64,000 nt of DNA, taken from the NCBI GenBank assembly GCA_014208095.1, contig JACHMT010000001.1, forward strand, positions 1,426,001 to 1,490,000. Reading direction: 5' to 3'. The notes below the pieces were generated by a model. That model did no database searches. It saw only the letters and a program-made list of their open reading frames with translations, and was not told the origin of the DNA. How positions within the stretch are numbered: position 1 is the stretch's first letter; each line of letters begins with the position of its first letter. Positions 7,067-14,626 of this stretch are shown here, piece after piece. A program made the position numbers and the translations under genes. Source of the DNA: Actinospineispora eucalypti (GTDB taxonomy: Bacteria; Actinomycetota; Actinomycetes; Mycobacteriales; Pseudonocardiaceae).

Positions 7067-8430
7067 GCTCTGACCGCTTCGTAAAGCCGCTCGTCGTCCT
7101 CCGGGCTGACCGTGCGCAGGTCCAGCAGGCACCGGCCGCCGTCGAGGTGGCCGAGTACCGCCGGCCGGGTCTTGCGCAGTGCCTCGGCGTAGCGCTCGGG
7201 CAGCGCGACGGCCGCGCTGGGCAGGGTCACCCCGGGCGCGCCTCCGCCGCCCACGGTGGCCTCGGTGTCCTTCGGGTGTGCGTCGACGCCCGCCGTGCGC
7301 AGTCGTCCGGCCAGGGCTTCCGCTCGTGACCGGAGCGTGGTGTGGTCGGTGTGCAGGGCGGTGGCGGTCGGGGTCGGGGGGCCGGTGAGGGTGGCTTCCA
7401 GTGCGGCCAGGGTCAGCTTGTCCACCCGCAGCGCGCGGGCCATGGGGTGCCGGCGCAGCCTCTGCACCAGCTCGGCGCCGTCGCCCGGCCCGCCGAGCAG
7501 CAGGCCGGCCTGCGGGCCGCCGAGCAGCTTGTCCCCGGACGCGGTGACCAGGTCGGCGCCCTGGCCGAGCACGGTGGCCGCGTCCGGTTCAGCGGGCAGC
7601 CGGGGCTCGGGCGCGAGCAGGCCGGAGCCGATGTCCACCACCAGGGGCGGCTCCAGCGTGGCCAGCTCGGCGACCGGCACCGACGAGGTGAAGCCGGTGA
7701 TCCGGAAGTTGGACGGGTGCACCTTGAGCAGGAAGGCGGTTTCCGGGCCGATCGCGTCGGCGTAGTCGGCCAGCCGGACCCGGTTGGTGGCGCCCACCTC
7801 GCGCAGCCGGGCGCCGGTGCTGGCCAGCAGCTCCGGGATGCGGAACCCGTCGCCGATCTCCACCAGCTCGCCCCGGGCGATCACGATCTCCTTGTTGGTG
7901 TTGCCGCCGGCCAGCGCGGTGGCGACCAGGGCGAGCGCGGCCGCGCCGTTGTTCACCACGTGTACGGCGCCGGCGTCGGGCACGGCCTCGGCCAGCGCGC
8001 CCAGCGCGCCCCGGCCCCGGCGGCCGCGAGCGCCGGTGTCCAGGTCCAGCTCGACATCGCAGGTGCCGGCGGCCAGCTGGAGCGCCGCCACCGCCGCCGC
8101 CGAGAGCGGAGCGCGGCCCAGGTTGGTGTGCAGCAGCACCCCGGTGGCGTTGAGCACCCTGGTCAGGCTGGGCGCGGCGGTCTCGGGCAGCGCGTCGAGC
8201 GTCGCCTCGGTCACCCGCTCCGGTGCGAGCTCGCCGGCCCGCACCCTCCGCTGGGCGTCGTTGACCGCGCGCTTCACCAGCGCCCGGCCCAGGCGGTGCA
8301 GGGGTTCGGCCAGCTCCGGCTCCGCCAGCACCGCGTCGGTCCTCGGCACCAGCCGGCGCACGTCGTTGTCGGGTACGCCCACCTCGTTGAGCCTAGAGCT
8401 GTCCAGCACGAGGGCGCGTACTGTGGGCAC
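7057..8430 (-). CDS. selA: L-seryl-tRNA(Sec) selenium transferase SelA
   Basis: A 457-residue PLP enzyme converting seryl-tRNA(Sec) to selenocysteinyl-tRNA(Sec) with selenophosphate. The N-terminal helical domain that binds the tRNA starts around VRRLVPRTDAVLAEPEL, and the core has VLNATGVLLHTNLGRAPLS. The PLP lysine is K301 in TASGDKLLGGPQAG. Length and motif order match bacterial SelA. The first residues before VGVPDNDVRRLVPRTD may be untranslated if a later start is used. It overlaps selB at its 3' end. Together with selD and selC in this window, the complete bacterial Sec-insertion set is present. Confidence 0.96.
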   Translation of the reverse strand: MPTVRALVLDSSRLNEVGVPDNDVRRLVPRTDAVLAEPELAEPLHRLGRALVKRAVNDAQRRVRAGELAPERVTEATLDALPETAAPSLTRVLNATGVLLHTNLGRAPLSAAAVAALQLAAGTCDVELDLDTGARGRRGRGALGALAEAVPDAGAVHVVNNGAAALALVATALAGGNTNKEIVIARGELVEIGDGFRIPELLASTGARLREVGATNRVRLADYADAIGPETAFLLKVHPSNFRITGFTSSVPVAELATLEPPLVVDIGSGLLAPEPRLPAEPDAATVLGQGADLVTASGDKLLGGPQAGLLLGGPGDGAELVQRLRRHPMARALRVDKLTLAALEATLTGPPTPTATALHTDHTTLRSRAEALAGRLRTAGVDAHPKDTEATVGGGGAPGVTLPSAAVALPERYAEALRKTRPAVLGHLDGGRCLLDLRTVSPEDDERLYEAVRACT

Positions 8431-8570
8431 CGCGACCGTCCGGAACCGCCCCAGTGGTTTTGATGTCGCGCTCGGACTTGGGAGGGACCGGCAGCATCCG
8501 GGTCGATCACCGACGGCCGAATCCGATCAGTGCGAGCCGCGTGGAAGTGGCGGTCTCGTTGAGGAGCGCG

Positions 8571-8705
8571 ATGTCTGACAAGTCCCCCCGCCAGGCGTTG
8601 AGCAAGAAATCCGCCAAATCGATCAAAGAAAAGCGTGCGATCAAAAAACAGAAAAAGGCCGACGATCTGACCCGGGGCTCGTCGAGCGACCGGGGGACGG
8701 CATGA
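8571..8705 (+). CDS. Small lysine-rich protein (44 aa), function unknown
   Basis: A 44-residue basic protein; the middle (LSKKSAKSIKEKRAIKKQKKADD) is almost all Lys/Ser/Ala, suggesting RNA or DNA binding or a disordered tail. Similar short K-rich proteins occur in actinomycetes but I know of no function. GAGGAG at 8561-8566 places the ATG at 8571. Its TGA overlaps the next ATG (ATGA at 8702), so the two small genes are translationally coupled. It is divergent from selA across about 140 nt. Confidence 0.72.
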   Translation: MSDKSPRQALSKKSAKSIKEKRAIKKQKKADDLTRGSSSDRGTA

Positions 8706-8914
8706 CGCACCGCTCCATGAACGCGCGGAGCGTGTCTCACGAGAACACGCGTTACGCCCGCTCGCAGGCCGCCTACGAGTACAACATCGCCATCCAGAAT
8801 GACAAAGCCGCGCAGGTTATCGCGTCCCGGGCCAGCGGCATAGACGACTGCATCGAACTGCTCGCCATGCTCGGGCTGGACGCTCGCGCCGGCCGGACCC
8901 GTAGCAAGGCCTGA
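8702..8914 (+). CDS. Small hypothetical protein (70 aa) coupled to the K-rich gene
   Basis: Seventy residues with no recognised domain. A hydrophilic N-terminus (MTHRSMNARSVSHENTRYA) is followed by a predicted helix-rich middle and IDDCIELLAMLGLDARAGRT. Its ATG overlaps the stop of the preceding 44-aa gene, and a 9-bp perfect hairpin follows its stop at once. These features argue for a genuine two-gene unit. No function can be given. Confidence 0.65.
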   Translation: MTHRSMNARSVSHENTRYARSQAAYEYNIAIQNDKAAQVIASRASGIDDCIELLAMLGLDARAGRTRSKA

Positions 8915-8915
8915 A

Positions 8916-8938
8916 GACCCGGCGACCGCCGCCGGGTC
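8916..8938 (+). terminator. Hairpin after the small two-gene unit
   Basis: GACCCGGCG (8916-8924) pairs perfectly with CGCCGGGTC (8930-8938) around a 5-nt loop, directly after the TGA at 8912-8914. There is no T-tract, as is common for actinobacterial terminators. Confidence 0.6.
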
Positions 8939-9126
8939 CGCTCGCGGCCGACCCGGCGGCGGCCGTCGAATCCAAACGCCCAGGACATTGAACGCGAGTC
9001 CGAGGCGGCTCGGTGGCGTAGGCTCGGAGAGGCCGGAAGTATTTCGTGTGTCGGTGCCCAAATCGACATCGTTTCCGGGTCTCGCTGATATCGGTCGTGA
9101 GACGGCTGAGGACGGGAAGTGCCGAC

Positions 9127-9636
9127 ATGATGTCGGTCCCGCGAGTTGTGGCAATTTCCGCGGCGTGGAAGCTGCTCCGGCCATTAAGGTTGACGCTCAA
9201 GCCCGACATCGGCCGAGGAATATCGGCGACCGGTTACGTCGACGGTGCCTGGTGGCCGTATTCCCGCGATCTGGTCGCGGAAGTCCCGGTGCTGGCCAAG
9301 GCGTTGCGAGGCATGTTGGGTGGCGCCGAGCGGATCAGCTACAACCCGGTTGCGTGGGAACCGGCCGTCCGCGAGTTCCGCGTCGACGGGGCGCTGTTGC
9401 GGCTGGGTGGCTACCGCCACCAGCACGCCGACACGGTGGACGTGCTCGGCCGCGTACATCGGATCACCCTGCTGGTGATACCTCCGGGGGCAACCCAGGC
9501 GGCCGGCCACGATGCGCTGGCGCGGGCCTCGGCGGCGAACAATGCCGAGGACCCGACACAGCTACTGGTCGCGGCCTCCGCGGCTGATCCGGGCAACGAC
9601 ATCGCGAGCGCCGGGGGTAATCAAGCCGTCAATTGA
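9127..9636 (+). CDS. DUF5994-family protein
   Basis: A 169-residue soluble protein. The segment LRLTLKPDIGRGISATGYVDGAWWPYSRDLVAEVP is typical of the actinobacterial DUF5994 family (a 'DGAWWP.S' signature), whose members have no established function. The C-terminal half has ITLLVIPPGATQ and an alanine-rich helix (ALARASAANNAEDPTQLL). The ATG at 9127 (or 9130) is chosen over the longer reading because a GGGAAG RBS stands before it and the family starts near here. A perfect 13-bp hairpin follows directly after the stop. Confidence 0.75.
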   Translation: MMSVPRVVAISAAWKLLRPLRLTLKPDIGRGISATGYVDGAWWPYSRDLVAEVPVLAKALRGMLGGAERISYNPVAWEPAVREFRVDGALLRLGGYRHQHADTVDVLGRVHRITLLVIPPGATQAAGHDALARASAANNAEDPTQLLVAASAADPGNDIASAGGNQAVN

Positions 9637-9669
9637 GCGGATCCGGGTGACCGATCCACCCGGATCCGC
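9637..9669 (+). terminator. Strong hairpin terminator candidate
   Basis: GCGGATCCGGGTG (9637-9649) pairs perfectly with CACCCGGATCCGC (9657-9669) around a 7-nt loop, immediately after the TGA of the DUF5994 gene. It also faces the end of the small minus-strand gene at 9680, so it may serve both. Confidence 0.75.
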
Positions 9670-9679
9670 CAGAACCCGG

Positions 9680-9895
9680 TCATGCCCCGCTGAATCTGCC
9701 TCGGCCGTACATTGGTGCTCGCGAATGCTTGGCGGGTTCGGCAATGCGACAGATGCAGTTTCGGTCCAACGCCTGGCTGAGCGTTGATTCGCAGAATCGT
9801 TTCGCGGTGGCGTCGTGGGATGCCTGGTCGTGGTCGCACGCCTGGCACGCGTCGGGTTTGGATGTGGGCGCGCTGTCATTCGAGCCGGTCGTCAT
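9680..9895 (-). CDS. Small Cys-rich (putative zinc-binding) protein
   Basis: Seventy-one residues with CQACDHDQASHD, then RFCESTLSQALDRNCIC. The cysteine/histidine spacing (C-x2-C-x-H ... FC ... C-x-C) resembles the many short actinobacterial proteins with a CxxCxH...C...CxC metal site. No function is known to me. The ORF is convergent with the DUF5994 gene and ends at the shared hairpin. It has no long neighbours; the next 170 nt downstream of its start contain only weak open frames. Confidence 0.5.
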   Translation of the reverse strand: MTTGSNDSAPTSKPDACQACDHDQASHDATAKRFCESTLSQALDRNCICRIAEPAKHSRAPMYGRGRFSGA

Positions 9896-10064
9896 TGCGG
9901 CGGCCTCACTCCGTCGGCGTGGCCGACGGGAACGTGGAGCTCCTGGCTGGGCAGATCGGAGAGGTGCCCTCCAACCAGGACGTTGTCAGCCTACGCTGGT
10001 GGCGGTGGGGGCTCGTTGTGGAACGGCCCCATCAGGGTGAACGCGGGTGGGCTCGATGCGGGTG
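9896..10064. other. Gene-poor stretch, possible gene remnant
   Basis: No convincing start-RBS-stop unit is seen. A plus-strand frame reads VADGNVELLAGQIGEVPSNQ and DVVSLRWWRWGLVVERP, which looks protein-like but lacks a plausible start and continues into sequence antisense to rpsR. It may be a decayed gene. Confidence 0.3.
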
Positions 10065-10328
10065 TCAGGTTCGCCGAGACCCACCGCTCTTCTGGGGGCC
10101 GACCGAGGAGTACGGCAACAGCGCCACCTCGCGCGCATTCTTCACCGCGACCGCGACGTCGCGCTGATGCTGGCGGCAGTTACCGCTGATCCGGCGTGAG
10201 CGAATCTTGCCTCGATCGGACAGAAACCTTCGCAACAACCCCGTGTCTTTATAGTCGATGTCCCATGCTTTGTCTCGACAAAGCATGCACACCTTCTTCT
10301 TTGGTTCACGTTCCGGTCGCTTGCGCAA
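10065..10328 (-). CDS. rpsR: 30S ribosomal protein S18, stand-alone copy
   Basis: An 87-residue S18 homologue with the full family signature: [46 protein letters not shown] and [12 protein letters not shown]. The cysteines C14, C17 and the GNC cysteine are retained, so this is the zinc-ribbon (C+) form rather than the Zur-controlled C- paralogue. S18 binds 16S rRNA on the platform of the small subunit. It is not beside rpsF, ssb or rplI as the housekeeping gene normally is, so a second copy exists or the operon is broken. Its 5' half and leader are clearly less GC-rich than the surroundings (AAAGCATGG, CTATAAAG), hinting at different ancestry. Confidence 0.92.
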   Translation of the reverse strand: MRKRPEREPKKKVCMLCRDKAWDIDYKDTGLLRRFLSDRGKIRSRRISGNCRQHQRDVAVAVKNAREVALLPYSSVGPQKSGGSRRT

Positions 10329-10420
10329 AGATGCCTCCGAAAATCAGGGTGAAGATGCCAAATGTCGAATGATTTCGCTTCGATGTACTCTCATAAATTA
10401 GGACAATGTCACCCTACACG
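10329..10420 (-). promoter_or_regulatory. AT-rich leader of rpsR with a weak palindrome
   Basis: The stretch upstream of rpsR is unusually AT-rich for this genome and includes CGAA-TGAT-TTCG (within 10363-10378). Its arms are complementary, and it loosely resembles a Zur operator half-pattern (TGA...TCA around ATGATTT). The match is too weak to call a Zur box. Confidence 0.3.
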
Positions 10421-10474
10421 CTCCTGTGGCCTGGCCGGGATTAGGCGCCGCCCTGGTGTTCACTTCCGACGGCT

Positions 10475-11269
10475 TCACATTTGCGGTACTTCGGCGGCGG
10501 GGTTCGGCGCGGTGCCCAGTACGACGGCGCCGGACGAGTCGGCGTCGCGGGCGACCGCCGGGGCGAGCCCGGCCAGCGCGATCGCCGTCGTCGCCGCGCC
10601 GACCTGTTCCTCACCGACCTCGAACAGCACGTGGCCGCCGGGGGCGAGCCAGCGCGGCGCCTCGGCGGCGACCCGCCGGAGCACGTCCAACCCGTCGGCG
10701 CCGCCGTCCAGCGCGGTGCGCGGCTCGTGCAGCCGCGCCTCGGGGGGGAGCAGCGGGATGGCCCCGGTCGGCACGTACGGCACGTTCGCCACCAGCAGGT
10801 TCACCCGGCCGCGCAGGCCGGCGGGCAACGGCTCGTACAGGTCGCCCAGGTAGACCCGCGCGCCCGGCAGGTTGTGCCGGGCGCAGTCCACCGCCGACGG
10901 GTCGATGTCCACCGCGTACAGCTCCGGCCGGCCGAGCCGGGCGGTCAGTGCGGCTCCGATCGCGCCCGAACCGCAGCACAGGTCGACCACCACGGCTCCG
11001 GTTTCCGCGGTGACCTCGACGGCCCGGTCCACCAGTCGTTCGGTGCGCCGGCGGGGCACGAACACCCCGGGGGTCAGCGCGATCCGCAAGCCGGCGAACT
11101 CCGCCCAGCCGAGCACCTGCTCGAGCGGTTCGCCGCCGGACCGCCGCCGGGCCATCGCGGCGAGCTCGCCGGGCGTCCCGGCGGCTTCGGTGATCAGCCG
11201 CGCTTCCTCCTCGGCGAACACGCAGCCGGCGGCGCGCAGCATCGTCACCAGGTCACCCACCTTGCGCAC
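10475..11269 (-). CDS. Putative protein N5-glutamine methyltransferase, PrmC/HemK-related
   Basis: A 264-residue class I SAM methyltransferase. VDLCCGSGAIG (95-105) is the SAM-binding loop, AVDIDPSAV is the acidic ribose-binding strand, and NVPYVPT (162-168) stands where PrmC has NPPY. The NVPY variant marks the PrmC-related actinobacterial subgroup. True PrmC methylates the GGQ glutamine of release factors; the substrate of this subgroup is unproven. The N-terminal helical domain (AGCVFAEEEARLI, ARRRSGGEPLEQVLG) also matches PrmC. It is divergent from selD with only 22 nt between the starts, so promoters must overlap the coding regions or transcripts are nearly leaderless. Confidence 0.87.
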   Translation of the reverse strand: MRKVGDLVTMLRAAGCVFAEEEARLITEAAGTPGELAAMARRRSGGEPLEQVLGWAEFAGLRIALTPGVFVPRRRTERLVDRAVEVTAETGAVVVDLCCGSGAIGAALTARLGRPELYAVDIDPSAVDCARHNLPGARVYLGDLYEPLPAGLRGRVNLLVANVPYVPTGAIPLLPPEARLHEPRTALDGGADGLDVLRRVAAEAPRWLAPGGHVLFEVGEEQVGAATTAIALAGLAPAVARDADSSGAVVLGTAPNPAAEVPQM

Positions 11270-11291
11270 CCTATGCGGCTAACCTCGAGGG

Positions 11292-12326
11292 GTGACGGCG
11301 ACATCGGAAACGCGGCGGCTCACGGAGTTCAGCCATGGCGGGGGGTGCGCCTGCAAGCTGGCCCCCGGACTGCTCAGCGAGGTGCTCGCCTCGTTCACCC
11401 CCCACACCCACCCCGACCTGTTGGTGGGCACCGAGACCGGCGACGACGCCGCCGTGTGGCGGCTGGACGCGGACCGCGCACTGGTGGCCACCACCGACTT
11501 CTTCACCCCGCTGGTCGACGACGCGCGCACCTGGGGCCGCATCGCCGCCACCAACGCGGTTTCCGACGTCTACGCGATGGGCGGGCGACCGCTGTTCGCG
11601 CTGAACCTGGTGGCCTGGCCGTCCACCGAGCTGTCCACGGAGCTGCTGGCCGAGGTGCTCGCCGGCGGCGCGGACGCCGGCCGGGAGTGCGGGTTCGCCG
11701 TGGTCGGCGGGCACAGCGTGGACGACCCGGAACCCAAGTACGGGCTGGCCGTGGTCGGTGAGGTGCACCCGGACCGGATCCTCACCAACGCCGGCCTGCG
11801 CGACGGCGAGGCGCTGGTGCTCACCAAGGCCCTGGGCACCGGCATCGCCACCTCGGCGGTGAAGGCCGGGGTCGCCCCGGCCGACGTGGTCGAGCGGGCC
11901 ACCACCTCGATGATCACCCCGAACGCCGCCGCATCCGCCGCCGCCCTGGCCGCCGGCGCCACCGGGGCCACCGACGTGACCGGCTTCGGCCTGCTCGGGC
12001 ACCTGCGCAAGATGGCCGAGGCGTCCCGGGTGGACGTGACGCTGGACGTGGCGGCGGTGCCGATCATGCCGGGCATCCGCGAGCTGGCCGCCTCCGGCGT
12101 GGTCCCCGGCGGCACGCGCCGCAACCTGGCCTGGGCGGCGGACCGGGTGAACCCCGGCGACACCGACGAGCTGGACCAACTGCTGCTGGCCGACGCGCAG
12201 ACCTCCGGTGGCCTGCTCTTCGGCGCCGAGCCCGCGCGCGCGGCCGAGGCGGTGGCCCGCCTAGGTGGCACCGCCGCGATCATCGGCCGCATCCAAACCG
12301 GCACCGGCCGCATCAACCTCCACTAA
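11292..12326 (+). CDS. selD: Selenide, water dikinase SelD (selenophosphate synthetase)
   Basis: A 344-residue enzyme making selenophosphate from selenide and ATP, the selenium donor used by SelA. The catalytic loop reads HGGGCACKLAPG: C19 is at the position that is Cys or Sec in the family and K22 is the essential lysine. TGDDAAVW, TTDFFTPLVDD and NAVSDVYAMGG bind ATP and metals, and GGHSVDD and TDVTGFGLLGHL follow as expected. The cysteine form means SelD itself does not need Sec. The start is the GTG at 11292. The 22-nt repeat array begins 15 nt after its stop. Confidence 0.96.
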   Translation: MTATSETRRLTEFSHGGGCACKLAPGLLSEVLASFTPHTHPDLLVGTETGDDAAVWRLDADRALVATTDFFTPLVDDARTWGRIAATNAVSDVYAMGGRPLFALNLVAWPSTELSTELLAEVLAGGADAGRECGFAVVGGHSVDDPEPKYGLAVVGEVHPDRILTNAGLRDGEALVLTKALGTGIATSAVKAGVAPADVVERATTSMITPNAAASAAALAAGATGATDVTGFGLLGHLRKMAEASRVDVTLDVAAVPIMPGIRELAASGVVPGGTRRNLAWAADRVNPGDTDELDQLLLADAQTSGGLLFGAEPARAAEAVARLGGTAAIIGRIQTGTGRINLH

Positions 12327-12340
12327 CCACCCCCTCCCCC

Positions 12341-12516
12341 CTGATTCAGTGCCTTCTGGCGGCTGATTCAGTGCGTTCTGGCGGTTGATTCAGTGCGTTC
12401 TGGCGGCTGAAGTGACTGAATCAGTGTGCTGAAGTGGCTGAATCACCCTGCTGAAGTGACTGAATCACGCTGCTGAAGTGACTGAATCAGCCTGCTGAAG
12501 TGACTGAATCAGCGGG
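12341..12516. repeat. 22-nt-period array, three forward units then five inverted units
   Basis: Eight consecutive units of exactly 22 nt with no spacers. Units at 12341, 12363 and 12385 begin (C/T)TGATTCAGTGC and end TTCTGGCGG. Units at 12407, 12429, 12451, 12473 and 12495 begin CTGAAGTG(A/G)CTGAATCA, carrying the reverse complement of TGATTCAG. The array can fold into large cruciform or RNA hairpins. The final unit supplies the TGA stop (12509-12511, minus strand) of the membrane protein gene at 12509-12883. The absence of unique spacers excludes a CRISPR array. Confidence 0.9.
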
Positions 12517-12883
12517 TGGTGGCGGTTAGGCGGAGGGTGATCACGATGATGGCGGCGCAGGCCACGGCGGCCAGTAGGGCGTCCCAGCGGTCGCCCGGGC
12601 GGGACCGAGGGTCCGATCCGGGGCGGGTCAGGGCGGCCAGCAGGGGTAGCAGGGTGACGGAGGCGATCGCGTAGGCCAGGTGCACCGCCGGCTCGGCGTA
12701 GACCCGCTCGGAGGCCAGCCCGGCGACCGCGAACCCCGCCCGGACCAGCAGGGTCAGTTCGAGCAGCGCCAGGCTGGCCAGGAAGGCCACGCCCAGCCGG
12801 GCGCCCGACCCGGCGGCGGTCAGCGCCCACAACCCGAGCAGCCCGGCGTAGCCGGCGGCGAAGAAGCCGAGCAGCCCGGTCAC
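12509..12883 (-). CDS. Small integral membrane protein downstream of PepSY gene
   Basis: A 124-residue protein of about four hydrophobic segments (LLGFFAAGYAGLLGLWAL, LGVAFLASLALLELTLL, AYAIASVTLLPLLAAL, LLAAVACAAIIVITLRL). No family is recognised. The GTG at 12883 overlaps the stop of the PepSY protein (GTGA), so it is translationally coupled to it and may be an accessory subunit of that iron-regulated membrane protein. Its stop codon lies inside the last 22-nt repeat unit. Confidence 0.7.
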   Translation of the reverse strand: MTGLLGFFAAGYAGLLGLWALTAAGSGARLGVAFLASLALLELTLLVRAGFAVAGLASERVYAEPAVHLAYAIASVTLLPLLAALTRPGSDPRSRPGDRWDALLAAVACAAIIVITLRLTATTR

Positions 12884-14184
12884 AACGTCGACGCGCGAGC
12901 CCGGCGGCGGCGGTTGCGAGCGCTGCGCCGCTTGGTCAGCCACACGGTCAGCCCGGTCACCGCGAGCGGTATCGGGGTCAGCCCGAACAGCAGCCAGATC
13001 ACCCGGGGCCCCGGCCCGACCAGGGTGCCGAAGTGCAGCCCGTAGTAGAAACCCTCGTCCCACAGCCGCTGGGTGGCGGGGGTGTCCGGCCCGGTCGGCG
13101 CGTAGTCCTGGATGCCGCCGCCGTGGCTGTCCACCGCGACGGAGATCGAGCCCGACCAGTTCCAGTACTCGTACGGATCGTGCCCCCTGGCCAGCCGGAA
13201 CGTGTACATCCCGCCGGGCTGTTCCGGATGTACGGAGTCGAGCCCGGCCACCCGCGCGTCCGGGTGCGCGGCCAGCGCCACGTCCCGCGCCTGCTCGAAG
13301 GTGAGCAGCGGTCCGGTCCCCGGAGTCGGTGGCGCGGGGTCCGGCCGGGCCGATCCGGGCAGCGCGGCGAAGTAGGCCCGCGCCGGCCAATCGTAGAAGA
13401 AGGCCGCGCCGGTGAACCCCCACATCAGCAGGAACGGCACCGCCACGATTCCGATCACCCGGTGCAGGTCCAGGTCACGGGTGTACGCGCCGCGCCCCCG
13501 GCGCACCAGGAACCCGCCGGCCAGCGCGCGCAACCCCGGCCACCACACGATCGCCCCGGACACCGCGAGGAACACACCCAGCACCCCGAGCAGACCCAGC
13601 AGGTAGTACCCGGCGGAGATCTCCTTGCCGAACAGCGGCGGCAGCTTGGCGGTCATCCACTCCTGGTAGCCGGGCAACCCGGGGCAGGTCAGCCCGCAGT
13701 CGTGGATATTGATCATCAGGAGGACGAACTCCGGCAGCTCGCCGCCGATGCCGTTGATCCGCCCGGACCCGGGGTCCACGAACGCATCGGTGTACCGGCG
13801 GCCCTCGCCGGCCCCGCGCACCAGATAGATGTCCCCGTAGCGCTGCACACCGGTGGCGCCCAGTCCGGGATGCCGCGCCTGGACCATGCGCAGCGCGTCC
13901 AGGGGCGGCAACGGGTTGTCGCTGGGGGTGGCCCGGTAGCGCTCGGGGTGGGCCAGCTCGGCGAGGTCGTTGCCGTACAGCAGAACGGCGCCGGTGGTCG
14001 CCTCCACCAGGAACAGCAGGCCGAGGACCAGCGCGGTCCACCGGTGCAGCCGGATCCACCAGCGGTTCACCGGCCCGTGCGGGCGGCGCGCCTTGGCCCG
14101 CCTGGGGCGGCGGGCCGGGGTGTCCACGTGGCCGTTGCGCGCCCCCGGGTGGTCGCCGCCGGCGGTGAGCAGCTCGCTCGACAC
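12880..14184 (-). CDS. PepSY-associated TM domain protein (iron-regulated membrane protein family)
   Basis: A 434-residue protein with about four transmembrane helices: WWIRLHRWTALVLGLLFLVEATTG near the N-terminus, LLGLLGVLGVFLAVSGAIVWW, the HRVIGIVAVPFLLMWGFTGAAFF segment and a C-terminal VIWLLFGLTPIPLAVTGLTVWL. This is the PepSY_TM arrangement. Histidines at helix ends (RLHRW, DLHRVIG, LHFGT) could bind heme. Family members are linked to ferric siderophore reduction or uptake. The GTG at 14184 has GGAGG 5 nt upstream. Two IdeR/DtxR-like boxes lie in its leader, supporting repression by iron. It forms an operon with the small membrane protein downstream. Confidence 0.82.
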   Translation of the reverse strand: MSSELLTAGGDHPGARNGHVDTPARRPRRAKARRPHGPVNRWWIRLHRWTALVLGLLFLVEATTGAVLLYGNDLAELAHPERYRATPSDNPLPPLDALRMVQARHPGLGATGVQRYGDIYLVRGAGEGRRYTDAFVDPGSGRINGIGGELPEFVLLMINIHDCGLTCPGLPGYQEWMTAKLPPLFGKEISAGYYLLGLLGVLGVFLAVSGAIVWWPGLRALAGGFLVRRGRGAYTRDLDLHRVIGIVAVPFLLMWGFTGAAFFYDWPARAYFAALPGSARPDPAPPTPGTGPLLTFEQARDVALAAHPDARVAGLDSVHPEQPGGMYTFRLARGHDPYEYWNWSGSISVAVDSHGGGIQDYAPTGPDTPATQRLWDEGFYYGLHFGTLVGPGPRVIWLLFGLTPIPLAVTGLTVWLTKRRSARNRRRRARASTL

Positions 14185-14197
14185 CCAACCTCCGTCC

Positions 14198-14235
14198 GAG
14201 TTAGTCTCGCCTAACTAGAGAGCAGGCTAGCCTTA
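14198..14235. promoter_or_regulatory. Candidate IdeR/DtxR iron boxes
   Basis: GAGTTAGTCTCGCCTAACT (14198-14216) is an inverted repeat with GTTAG/CTAAC arms and, read on the minus strand, contains TTAGGCGAGACTAA, close to the TTAGG-N-CTAA iron-box pattern. A second related site, GGCTAGCCTTAG, lies at 14224-14235. Both lie between the divergent PepSY and RDD genes. Confidence 0.6.
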
Positions 14236-14257
14236 GCGGAACGGAGTCGCCCAGCGA

Positions 14258-14626
14258 ATGAACCCGGTTGACTGGCCCCCGGCCGGCCGACGCCGCCGGC
14301 TCGGCGCATGGTTGCTGGACGTGGTGCTGTTCGCCGGCACGCTGGGCTTCGGCTGGCTGGCCTGGACGTGGCACTGCTGGGCCAGCGGTGAGACCCCGGG
14401 CAAGCGGCTGCTCGGTGTGTGCGTTGTGGACAGCTGGACGAACCGCCCCGCCGACCGGTCCCGGATGGCCCTACGCGCGCTGGCCTATCAGGGCTTGGCG
14501 GTGCTGCTCGGGCTGGCCACCTTCGGCCTCGGCTGGCTGTACTGCATCGGCGCCGTGCTGGGCGCCGGCCGGCGGACCCTCTACGACGAGTGGTCGCACA
14601 CGATGGTGCTGGCCCGCACGCACTGA
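14258..14626 (+). CDS. RDD-family membrane protein
   Basis: A 122-residue protein. It begins RRRRLGAWLLDVVLFAGTLGFGWLAW, the RDD-type first helix with conserved Arg and Asp, followed by SGETPGKRLLGVCVVD, the cytoplasmic 'TPGK..lGl.v' signature, and RALAYQGLAVLLGLATFGLGWLYCI. It ends with the DEWSHTMVL segment. RDD proteins are small polytopic membrane proteins; some act in ion exchange but most are uncharacterised. It is divergent from the iron-box-preceded PepSY gene, so it may share that control. Confidence 0.85.
   Translation: MNPVDWPPAGRRRRLGAWLLDVVLFAGTLGFGWLAWTWHCWASGETPGKRLLGVCVVDSWTNRPADRSRMALRALAYQGLAVLLGLATFGLGWLYCIGAVLGAGRRTLYDEWSHTMVLARTH

Noticed and set aside
5183..7084. Long plus-strand frames across selB
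   Set aside because: The minus-strand frame encodes a full SelB with all motifs; the antisense product is Gln/Arg/Gly-rich with no domain.
9640..10060. Selenoprotein gene near the sel operon
   Set aside because: No frame crosses a TGA with recognisable homology on both sides, and no SECIS-like hairpin follows a TGA here.
12341..12516. CRISPR array after selD
   Set aside because: Repeat units abut without spacers, change orientation and have no cas genes nearby.
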